Assembly (NCBI GenBank): GCA_030431935.1
Contig: JAUIIC010000010.1
Span: 1 to 37,157, forward strand
DNA: 37,157 bases
From: Alphaproteobacteria bacterium
GTDB taxonomy: Bacteria > Pseudomonadota > Alphaproteobacteria > Rhodobacterales > Rhodobacteraceae
Direction: 5' to 3'
Part shown: positions 31,462 to 37,157 of the stretch, in pieces
How the letters are laid out: every line of letters begins with the position of its first letter
Numbering within the stretch: the stretch's first letter is position 1
Notes under the pieces: model-generated
Seen by the model: only the letters and a program-made list of their open reading frames with translations
Databases searched by the model: none
What the model was told of the DNA's origin: nothing
Program-made: the position numbers and the translations under genes

Positions 31462-32532
31462 TCAAATACCCAATAGCCGCTGGAAAAACCCCTTGCGGCG
31501 CGGGGCGGGTTCCTTGCCGGCCGAGGCCAAGGCCACGGCCCGTTCCGACATCGCCAGCGCCGACTCCACGGTCGCCTTCTGGCGTTCGATCTCTGCGGTC
31601 TTGGCGTCGAGGTCGCGCCTGAGCCCGGCGCTTTCGGCCAGCGCGCGCTCCATCCCCTCGCCCGCCGCCAGGGCCCGCTCCAGCATGGCCTCGGCGCGGC
31701 TGCCGCGTGCTGCTTCGGCTTCGGCGCGCGACATGGCGGCATCCAGAAGGTCCACCGCCCGGTCGGCGGCCTGCCCCAGCGCCGCGGCCTCGGCGCCGCT
31801 GGCGGCATCGGCCCGGTCCATCAGGTCCATCGCCCGCGACAACAGCGTGCGGAACCGCGCGGCCTGAGCCTCGCTGTCGTCGAGCCGCGCCAGCGCGGTG
31901 TCGAGCTGGCCAAGCGCGCGCCCGCTTACGTCCTGCAACCGGTCGCGGGCCTGCGCCGTTTCATCGAGGTGCCCCATGGCGCGATCCAGAAGGCCGGTCA
32001 GCCGCGCCTTGTCGGCTTCCGCGTCGTCCAGATGGGCCAGCGCGCGGTCAAGAAGCCCGGCAAGCCGCGTCTTCGACGCTTCCGCCTGGTCAAGATGCCC
32101 CATCGCCCGGTCCAGAAGTCCGGTAAGCCGGGCCTCGACCGCGTCCCGCTCGGCGCGGGCCGTCTCGGCCCCCGCCTGCGCCTCGGTCAGCGCGCTGTCG
32201 GCCAGCCCAAGCGCCCGGTCCTGCCGCTCGGCCAGCGCGGCAAGCGCCGCGATCTCGGCATCGCGCGACGACACCTCGCCCTGCAGCTCTTCGACCTCGT
32301 CGAAGAGCATGTGCATCAGCGCATCGACCGAAAGGGTGGTCGGCCCCTCGCCCATGCCCTCGGGCACAGGGCCGGTCAGGTCCACGCGCAGCCGGCCCTC
32401 GTTGTCACGCATGCTGGGGACAAGGCCACGTTCCGCGGCCTCGCGCACACGCAGACGGCTCAGCCCCAACCGCTCCGCCGCTTCGGCGACGGTCAGGAAC
32501 TCCAGCCGCTGTGCCTCGTGTCCGTCCGCCAT
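31462..32532 (-). CDS. Helix-turn-helix coiled-coil protein with 21-residue repeats
   Basis: 356 residues of unknown function. Residues 11-50 resemble a MerR/excisionase-type winged helix (TVAEAAERLGLSRLRVREAA, then a basic wing). Residues 70-340 are a nearly continuous Ala/Glu/Arg/Leu-rich coiled coil. Within it, residues 134-196 hold three 21-residue repeats (xRLxGLLDRAMxHLDxAExxK), and weaker copies follow to about 245. The C-terminus is a basic, aromatic tail RRKGFFQRLLGI (345-356), possibly a membrane or partner docking site. The gene is embedded in the hydantoinase operon, 19 bp before hyuA and 36 bp after the CaiB gene. It could be a DNA-binding organiser or a cytoplasmic scaffold. Confidence 0.82.
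   Translation of the reverse strand: MADGHEAQRLEFLTVAEAAERLGLSRLRVREAAERGLVPSMRDNEGRLRVDLTGPVPEGMGEGPTTLSVDALMHMLFDEVEELQGEVSSRDAEIAALAALAERQDRALGLADSALTEAQAGAETARAERDAVEARLTGLLDRAMGHLDQAEASKTRLAGLLDRALAHLDDAEADKARLTGLLDRAMGHLDETAQARDRLQDVSGRALGQLDTALARLDDSEAQAARFRTLLSRAMDLMDRADAASGAEAAALGQAADRAVDLLDAAMSRAEAEAARGSRAEAMLERALAAGEGMERALAESAGLRRDLDAKTAEIERQKATVESALAMSERAVALASAGKEPAPRRKGFFQRLLGI
31945..32133 (-). repeat. Three tandem 63-bp repeats encoding 21-residue coiled-coil units
   Basis: These code for residues 134-154, 155-175 and 176-196 of the coiled-coil protein. Each unit equals three heptads, with the shared core RLxGLLDRAMxHLD. A degenerate 28-residue unit and one further 21-residue unit follow (197-245). 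The spacing in whole heptads suggests growth by in-frame duplication. Confidence 0.75.
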
Positions 32533-32568
32533 CGCCCCCGTCTCGTGTCCGCCCCCGCGCCCGCTGCC

Positions 32569-33780
32569 TCAGATGATCCCGGCGTCCCGAAGTTCCGCCC
32601 GCTTGTCCGGAGACAGGCCAAGAACCTCGCCGTAGACATAGTCGTTGTGCTCTCCCAGCCCGGGGCCGACATGGCGCACGGATCCCGGCGTCTCGGACAG
32701 GCGCGGCGCCACGTTCTGCATCTTGATCTTGCCGAAGTCGGGGTGATCCACCTCGACGATGGCCTCGCGCGCCTCGAAATGCGGGTCGGCGATCATGTCC
32801 TCGGCCTTGTAGATCAGGCCGCAGGGCACGCCATGCTCGTTCATCAGCGCCTCCAGCGCGTCCAGGGGCACGGTCCGCGTCCAGTCGTTGATGATGCCGT
32901 CCAGTTCCGCCTGGTGCGCCCCGCGCGCCGAATGGGTCGCATAGCGCGCATCCTCGGCCAGGTCGGGCCGGCCCATCGCCTCTGCCAGGCGCTTGAAGAC
33001 GGTGTCCTGGTTCGCGGCGATCAGCAGCAGCTTGCCGTCGGCGGTGTCGAACACGTTCGACGGCGACACGTTGGGCAGGATCGCGCCCGTCCGTTCCCGC
33101 ACGTAGCCCGCCACGTCGTATTCCGTGACAAGGCTTTCCATCATGTTCAGCACCGCCTCGTAGATCGCGGAATCCACGATCTGCCCGCGCCCGGTGCGCT
33201 CGCGCGCATGGATGGCGAACATCGCGCCCATGCAGGCATGCACGGCGGCCAGTTCGTCGCCGATGGAAATGCCCATGCGCGACGGCTGGGTCGACGGGTC
33301 GCCCACCACGTAGCGCAGCCCGCCCATCGCCTCGCCGATGGCGCCATAGCCCGCGCGAGAGGAATAGGGTCCGGTCTGGCCGAACCCCGTCACCCGCACC
33401 ATCACGAGGCGCGGGTTGATCGCGGACAGCACGTCATAGCCGAGGTTCCAGCGCTCCATCGTGCCGGGGCGGAAGTTCTCGATCAGGATGTCGGTCGACG
33501 CGATCAGGTCGCGCACCATCTGCTGGCCTTCCTCGGTCCGCAGGTTGAGCGTGACGGACTTCTTGTTGCGCGCCACCACCGGCCACCAGAGCGATTTGCC
33601 ATGCGGCTTTTCCCGGCCCCACTGGCGCATCGGGTCACCGACCCCGGGCGGCTCTATCTTGATGACCTCGGCGCCGAAGTCGGCCAGAAGCTGGCCGCAG
33701 AAGGGCCCCGCCAGAAGCTGGCCCATCTCGATCACGCGCAGATCGCTCAACGCGCCCTCGCGCATCCCCGCCTTGTCCAT
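32569..33780 (-). CDS. CaiB/BaiF-type (family III) CoA-transferase
   Basis: 403 residues. Family features are LSDLRVIEMGQLLAGPFCGQ, DFGAEVIKIEPPGVGDPMRQWG, NENFRPGTME-like IENFRPGTMERWNLGYD and MGISIGDELAAVHACMGAMF, where the Asp is the expected acyl-anhydride-forming residue. GRGQIVDSAIYEAVLNMMES follows. It moves CoA from a donor thioester to an organic acid. It is the first gene of the long minus operon and is divergent from an HMG-CoA-lyase-like gene, so together they may activate and cleave a hydroxyacid. An internal ATG at 33765 is an alternative start. A GGGGGG run lies just before the ATG at 33780. Confidence 0.9.
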   Translation of the reverse strand: MDKAGMREGALSDLRVIEMGQLLAGPFCGQLLADFGAEVIKIEPPGVGDPMRQWGREKPHGKSLWWPVVARNKKSVTLNLRTEEGQQMVRDLIASTDILIENFRPGTMERWNLGYDVLSAINPRLVMVRVTGFGQTGPYSSRAGYGAIGEAMGGLRYVVGDPSTQPSRMGISIGDELAAVHACMGAMFAIHARERTGRGQIVDSAIYEAVLNMMESLVTEYDVAGYVRERTGAILPNVSPSNVFDTADGKLLLIAANQDTVFKRLAEAMGRPDLAEDARYATHSARGAHQAELDGIINDWTRTVPLDALEALMNEHGVPCGLIYKAEDMIADPHFEAREAIVEVDHPDFGKIKMQNVAPRLSETPGSVRHVGPGLGEHNDYVYGEVLGLSPDKRAELRDAGII

Positions 33781-33821
33781 GCCGCCCCCCGTTCGGTTTT
33801 CGTTGACCTCAGGCGATTCCG

Positions 33822-33844
33822 CCTATTTCGTATCCCAAAATAGG
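33822..33844. promoter_or_regulatory. Candidate operator between CoA-transferase and lyase operons
   Basis: A perfect 7-bp inverted repeat, CCTATTT (33822-33828) and AAATAGG (33838-33844), with a 9-bp spacer, in the 77-bp divergent gap. It lies after a good -35-like TTGACC (33803-33808) for plus-strand transcription and ends in the Shine-Dalgarno G-run of the lyase gene. The GntR protein at 34766-35431 is the likely ligand. Confidence 0.45.
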
Positions 33845-33857
33845 GGGGTGCGACAGT

Positions 33858-34766
33858 TTGGCCAGAAGTTTTGTAGAAATCATCGAAGTCTCGGCACGCG
33901 ACGGGATACAAAACGAATCCGTGATCCTGCCGACCGAGGAAAAACTGGAGCTTGTCGGACGCGCGCTGGACGCCGGGCTGCGGCGCATGGAGGTCACGAG
34001 CTTCGTCAATCCCAAGCGCGTGCCGCAGATGGCCGACGCCGCCGAGGTCGCCGCGGGGCTGCCGCGCGACCGGGGCGCGCGCTTCATCGGGCTGACGCTG
34101 AACCGCAAGGGATTCGACCGCGCGGCAGAGGCCGGGCTGGACGAAGCCAACTTCGTCGTCGTCGCCTCGGACACATTCAACCAGCGCAACCAGGGCGTGC
34201 CCACCGCCGACAGCATCGCCGCCTTCGCCGCGATCCGCGCCGACGCGCCGCCGGGAATCGCCGTGGGCCTGACCATCGGCGCCGCCTTCGGCTGCCCGTT
34301 CGAGGGCGAGGTGCCCGTCGCCCGCCTGATGCAGGTGGTCGAGGCCTGCATGGAACACGACCCGTTCGAACTGGCGCTGGCCGACACCATCGGCGTGGCC
34401 ACGCCCCGCGACGTGACCGAACGCGTGGGCGCCGTGCGCGCGGCCTTCCCCGAGGCGCGCCTGCGGCTGCACCTGCACAACACCCGCAACACCGGCATCG
34501 CCAACGCCTGGGCCGGGATCGAGGCGGGGGTGCGCAGCCTCGACGCATCGCTGGGTGGCGTCGGCGGCTGTCCCTTCGCGCCCCGCGCCACCGGCAACAT
34601 CGCGACCGAAGACCTGGTCTACATGCTCGACCGGTCCGGCGTGGACACCGGCGTCGACCTCGACAAGGCCATCGCCGCCGCCGAATGGCTGGAGGCACGG
34701 CTGGGCAAGACGGTGCCGGGCATGGTGATGAAGGCCGGCGGATTTCCCGCGCCGCGGGCCGCGTGA
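33858..34766 (+). CDS. Hydroxymethylglutaryl-CoA lyase-like protein
   Basis: 302 residues from a TTG at 33858, chosen because GGGGGG lies 9 bp upstream and the family N-terminus (FVEIIEVSARDGIQNE) starts at once. Conserved features are R14-D15, EVTSFVNPKRVPQMAD, ADTIGVATP, catalytic C238 in GGVGGCPFAPRATGN and EDLVYML. The metal-binding HFHDT motif reads HLHNT (205-209): both histidines are kept but the aspartate is Asn. The family cleaves 3-hydroxy-3-methylglutaryl-CoA or related hydroxyacyl-CoAs to a keto product and acetyl-CoA. The acyl-CoA is probably made by the divergently encoded CoA-transferase. Substrate unknown. Confidence 0.87.
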   Translation: MARSFVEIIEVSARDGIQNESVILPTEEKLELVGRALDAGLRRMEVTSFVNPKRVPQMADAAEVAAGLPRDRGARFIGLTLNRKGFDRAAEAGLDEANFVVVASDTFNQRNQGVPTADSIAAFAAIRADAPPGIAVGLTIGAAFGCPFEGEVPVARLMQVVEACMEHDPFELALADTIGVATPRDVTERVGAVRAAFPEARLRLHLHNTRNTGIANAWAGIEAGVRSLDASLGGVGGCPFAPRATGNIATEDLVYMLDRSGVDTGVDLDKAIAAAEWLEARLGKTVPGMVMKAGGFPAPRAA

Positions 34767-35431
34767 TGGACGGCCCGCCGCGCCAACCCGCGGCCACGCA
34801 GGCCTACGAGGCGATCCGCAACCGCATCATGTCGGGAGAATTTCCCGGTGGCATGCGCCTGACGGAACAGGGGCTGGCGGAAGACCTGGGCCTCAGCCGC
34901 ACCCCGGTGCGGGGGGCGATGACGCGCCTCTTGCACGAGGGCTTCATCGAAAAGGGCGACGGCTACTCCACCCGCGTCGCCGCCTTTCCCGAGGAGGAAC
35001 TCGACCAGCTGTTCGAGGTGCGCCGTCGGCTGGAGTGCTATGCCGCCGAACGCGCCGCCCGGCTGGCCACGCCCGAGGAAATCGACGAACTCGACCGGCT
35101 TGCCGCCGAGATGATCGCGCTGACCCCGCCCAGCGATCCCGAGGATTACGCCGCGCTGTCCGCCGCCAACGCCAGCTTTCACCGCGTTCTGGCAGAGGCC
35201 GCGCGTTCTCCGCGCCTGCGCGCGGTGCTGGCCGTGGCCGTGGACGTGGGCGTGGTCGCGCGCACCTACCGGGCCTATCAGCCCGCCGACCTGATCCGCT
35301 CGGCTCGCCATCACCAGGAATTGGTAGAGGCTATCCGCGCCCGGTCGCCCGAATGGGCGTCCAGCGTGATGTCGAGCCACGTTCTTGCCGCCGCGGTCTC
35401 GGCCGCGAAACCCAACAGACGAAAGGGCTGA
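34766..35431 (+). CDS. GntR-family transcriptional regulator (FCD subfamily)
   Basis: 221 residues. The N-terminal winged helix (about 12-75) contains IMSGEFPGGMRLTEQGLAE and LGLSRTPVRGAMTRLLHEGF. The C-terminal FCD domain has NASFHRVLAEAA and RHHQELVEAI. The start ATG shares one base with the lyase stop (TGATG), so translation is coupled. Located inside the divergent operon, it is the natural regulator of the hydantoinase/CoA-transferase locus, probably through the inverted repeat at 33822-33844. Confidence 0.9.
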   Translation: MDGPPRQPAATQAYEAIRNRIMSGEFPGGMRLTEQGLAEDLGLSRTPVRGAMTRLLHEGFIEKGDGYSTRVAAFPEEELDQLFEVRRRLECYAAERAARLATPEEIDELDRLAAEMIALTPPSDPEDYAALSAANASFHRVLAEAARSPRLRAVLAVAVDVGVVARTYRAYQPADLIRSARHHQELVEAIRARSPEWASSVMSSHVLAAAVSAAKPNRRKG

Positions 35432-35436
35432 CACCC

Positions 35437-36216
35437 ATGGACCTTGGCCTTCAGGACCGGCACGTCCTGGTCACCGGCGCCTCGAAGGGGATCGGCCATG
35501 CCTGCGCCGCCGCCTTCGCCCGTGAAGGCGCGCGCATCACGCTGGTCTCGCGCCGCGCCGATGCCCTGGAAGACGCCGCCGCGCGCATGGCGCGGGAGAC
35601 CGGCGCGCAGGTCGGCTGGCACGCCGCCGACCTGTCGGACGAGGCCCAGCGCGAGGCGCTGTTCACGGCCTTCCCGGATGTGGACGTGCTGGTGAACAAC
35701 GCGGGCGCGATCAAGTCCGGCCCGCTTGACGCGCGCACGATGGAGGACTGGCGCACGGGGTTCGAGCTGAAGGTCTGGGGGTTCATCCACCTGTCCATGC
35801 TTTACGTCCCGGCGATGCGGCGGCGCGGGTCGGGAACCGTCGTCAACGTGATCGGCATGGGCGGGCGCGCGGTGCGCCCGTCCTACATCATCGGGGCGGC
35901 GGGCAACGCGGCGCTGATCGGTTTCACGAACGCCCTGGGGGCCGAGACCCCGGCGGACAACGTGCGCGTCTTCGGCATAAATCCGTCCCTGACGCTCACC
36001 GACCGGATGATCGGCCGACTGCGCGATGCGGCGCAGGCGCAACTGGGCGACGCCGAGCGCTGGCAAGAGATGATGGACCCCGCGACCTTTCCCTTTCACA
36101 GGCCCATCGACCCCGAAGAGGTCGCCGCGCTGGCGGTGATGCTGACCAGCCCGAAGGTGCATTACCTGTCCGGCACGGTGATCGACCTGGACGGCGGGCG
36201 GCAATGGGCCGGCTGA
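35437..36216 (+). CDS. Atypical short-chain dehydrogenase/reductase family protein
   Basis: 259 residues from the ATG at 35437 (GAAAGG 10 bp upstream). The Rossmann features are intact: TGASKGIG (13-20) and NNAGAIKSG (87-95). The usual Ser-Tyr-Lys active site is not. The strand reads VNVIGMGG where Ser is expected, and the YxxxK helix reads SYIIGAAGNAAL (149-160), so no Lys follows Y150 at +4 and N157 aligns with the lysine before the conserved AAL. The C-terminus (LSGTVIDLDGGRQW) is typical. It probably binds NAD(P) but may not act as a standard dehydrogenase. It follows gntR in the same operon. Confidence 0.87.
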   Translation: MDLGLQDRHVLVTGASKGIGHACAAAFAREGARITLVSRRADALEDAAARMARETGAQVGWHAADLSDEAQREALFTAFPDVDVLVNNAGAIKSGPLDARTMEDWRTGFELKVWGFIHLSMLYVPAMRRRGSGTVVNVIGMGGRAVRPSYIIGAAGNAALIGFTNALGAETPADNVRVFGINPSLTLTDRMIGRLRDAAQAQLGDAERWQEMMDPATFPFHRPIDPEEVAALAVMLTSPKVHYLSGTVIDLDGGRQWAG

Positions 36217-36220
36217 CGCG

Positions 36221-36454
36221 ATGGCCCACCTGAACAAGGTCGTCCGATCCGTCAACGCGCCGGGCGACCTGCTTTGCGTCGACATCTTCCGCAGGCCGGC
36301 CGGCAGCTATGGGTTCGCCCAGTATCGGCGCGATCCCGAGGACGGGCGCGGCTGGCAGCCCATCGGCGGGGACGGCACCGAACGCTTTGCCGACGAGGCC
36401 GACGCCACCGCCGCCGCGCGTGCCGCCGTGCCCTGGCTGGATGGCCTGGCCTGA
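36221..36454 (+). CDS. Small hypothetical protein at the operon end
   Basis: 77 residues, soluble, with no signal peptide. It starts 4 bp after the SDR stop, so it is probably translated with it. It contains VDIFRRPAGSYGFAQYRRDPED followed by an acidic, Ala-rich helix ending VPWL. The Trp/Tyr/Arg content and the compact size suggest a small folded domain. I do not recognise a family. Confidence 0.6.
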   Translation: MAHLNKVVRSVNAPGDLLCVDIFRRPAGSYGFAQYRRDPEDGRGWQPIGGDGTERFADEADATAAARAAVPWLDGLA

Positions 36455-36466
36455 CGCCGTCAGGCC
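36448..36466. terminator. Bidirectional hairpin spanning two convergent stop codons
   Basis: A 7-bp perfect stem, GGCCTGA (36448-36454) and TCAGGCC (36460-36466), with loop CGCCG. The left arm ends with the TGA of the plus-strand gene and the right arm starts with the TGA (read as TCA) of the minus-strand MBL gene. There is no T-tract. Confidence 0.5.
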
Positions 36467-37157
36467 GGGCGGAACACGTCGCCGTCGCGCGCCAGCCGGA
36501 TCCAGCCCGGATCGGGGAAATGCGCCGGGATCAGCCAGCGCCCGCTGTCCACGACTTCCTCCAGCACGCGAAGGCGCGTGGCGCGCGCCGCGTCGGGATC
36601 GCTGCAGAACGCGCTCGACAGGTGGGGGCGCGCCAGTTGCACGGGCGAGTGGATCGCATCGCCTGCGAACACCGCGCCGTCGCCGTGGCTGGCGTGAATG
36701 CACATATGCCCGGGGCTGTGGCCCGGCGTGACGGCCAGCCGCAGCCCCTTGGCAAGGTCCCAGCCGTCCGCGACCAGGTCCATGCGCCCGGCCTCCATCA
36801 CCGGCAGGACGCTGTCGGCGAAACTGCCGTGCCCATCGCCGCCCGCGGCGGCATCTGCGGCCCAGTGGTCGTACTCGGCCCGCCCACAGACATAGCGCGC
36901 GTTCGGAAAGGTCGGCACCCAGCGGCCGTTCTCCAGCCGGGTGTTCCAGCCCACGTGATCGGCATGCAGGTGGGTGCACATGACGATGTCCACATCCTCG
37001 GGCCGGAGCCCGGCCCGCGCCAGCGCGGACAGCAGCACGCCGCCGTCGCGCCGGTGCCAGTCGGGGCGGCGCGGACGCTCCTTGTGGTCGCCGACGCAGG
37101 TGTCCACCAGGATCACCCGCCCGCCGACCCGCAGAAGCCAGGACCGGATCTTGAGGT
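36460..37157 (-). CDS. MBL-fold metallo-hydrolase (5' end outside the window)
   Basis: About 232 residues are visible. The frame is open through the right edge of the window, with a family-like segment (SWLLRVGGRVILVDTCVGD) ahead of a GTG at 37116, so that GTG is internal and the true start lies outside. The binuclear metal site is complete: THLHADHVGW (HxHxDH), GHSPGH, FAGDAIH (Asp) and IPAHFPDPGW (His). The overall pattern resembles lactonase/parathion-hydrolase-type MBL enzymes, but the substrate cannot be told. It is convergent with the SDR operon and separated only by a hairpin. Confidence 0.88.
   Translation of the reverse strand, partial: LKIRSWLLRVGGRVILVDTCVGDHKERPRRPDWHRRDGGVLLSALARAGLRPEDVDIVMCTHLHADHVGWNTRLENGRWVPTFPNARYVCGRAEYDHWAADAAAGGDGHGSFADSVLPVMEAGRMDLVADGWDLAKGLRLAVTPGHSPGHMCIHASHGDGAVFAGDAIHSPVQLARPHLSSAFCSDPDAARATRLRVLEEVVDSGRWLIPAHFPDPGWIRLARDGDVFRPA

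Noticed and set aside
27334-31622. Long plus-strand open frames (641 and 802 codons) opposite hyuB and hyuA
   Set aside because: The hyuA and hyuB translations carry full family motifs. The opposite frames are His/Arg/Gly-rich and featureless.
31969-33843. 624-codon plus-strand open frame opposite the CaiB and coiled-coil genes
   Set aside because: It spans two genes on the other strand, has no motif and lacks a ribosome site.
36460-37116. GTG at 37116 as the start of the MBL hydrolase
   Set aside because: The codons further upstream continue a family-like N-terminal strand to the window edge, so the gene is truncated by the window.

Overview
High-GC (roughly two-thirds G+C by eye), densely packed DNA, almost certainly from an alphaproteobacterium of the Rhodobacterales (Roseobacter/Paracoccus-like). 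This is an inference from base composition, many Tat-exported and c-type cytochrome proteins, TRAP and ABC importers for acid sugars and amides, and SoxXA/FccAB genes. The window is chromosome- or megaplasmid-like accessory metabolism. I see no rRNA, tRNA, CRISPR, insertion sequence or phage gene.

Region 1 (1-14554) is a periplasmic redox island. A Tat-exported molybdenum hydroxylase of the isoquinoline 1-oxidoreductase type (598-3250) converges on a leftward operon: a monoheme cytochrome, a flavocytochrome c sulfide dehydrogenase flavoprotein (FccB/SoxF), SoxX, SoxA and a triheme cytochrome c (7467 down to 3318). Divergent from it is a rightward set: a fused SoxY-SoxZ carrier, an exported pentapeptide-repeat protein, a NosR/NirI-type membrane flavo-iron-sulfur protein and its flavin transferase ApbE (7637-12211). 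A solenoid-repeat periplasmic protein, a small unknown protein and a second exported pentapeptide-repeat protein follow. No SoxB, SoxCD, nitrous oxide reductase or quinoprotein gene is present, so this is neither a standard Sox system nor a nos/nir locus.

Region 2 (14595-22922) is an acid-sugar operon on the minus strand: TRAP transporter DctP-DctQ-DctM, a PdxA2-type dehydrogenase, an enolase-superfamily sugar-acid dehydratase of the rhamnonate/lyxonate dehydratase type, a DapA-superfamily 2-keto-3-deoxy sugar acid dehydratase and an alpha-ketoglutarate semialdehyde dehydrogenase. The three last enzymes form a complete pentonate-to-2-oxoglutarate route. A divergent GntR/FadR-type regulator has a TGTATACA palindrome overlapping a candidate -10 element of dctP.

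Region 3 (22935-36454) is built around a long minus-strand operon: CaiB-type CoA-transferase, a helix-turn-helix/coiled-coil protein with 21-residue tandem repeats, HyuA and HyuB ATP-dependent hydantoinase subunits, an N-carbamoylsarcosine amidase-like hydrolase and a sugar-type ABC importer. A divergent plus-strand operon carries an HMG-CoA-lyase-like enzyme, a second GntR regulator, an atypical SDR protein and a small unknown protein. The most unusual observation is that HyuA and the ABC permease carry near-matching short coiled-coil segments at the same residue positions (11-26), beside a dedicated coiled-coil protein. This hints at physical coupling of uptake and hydrolysis.

The window ends inside an MBL-fold hydrolase gene (minus strand).
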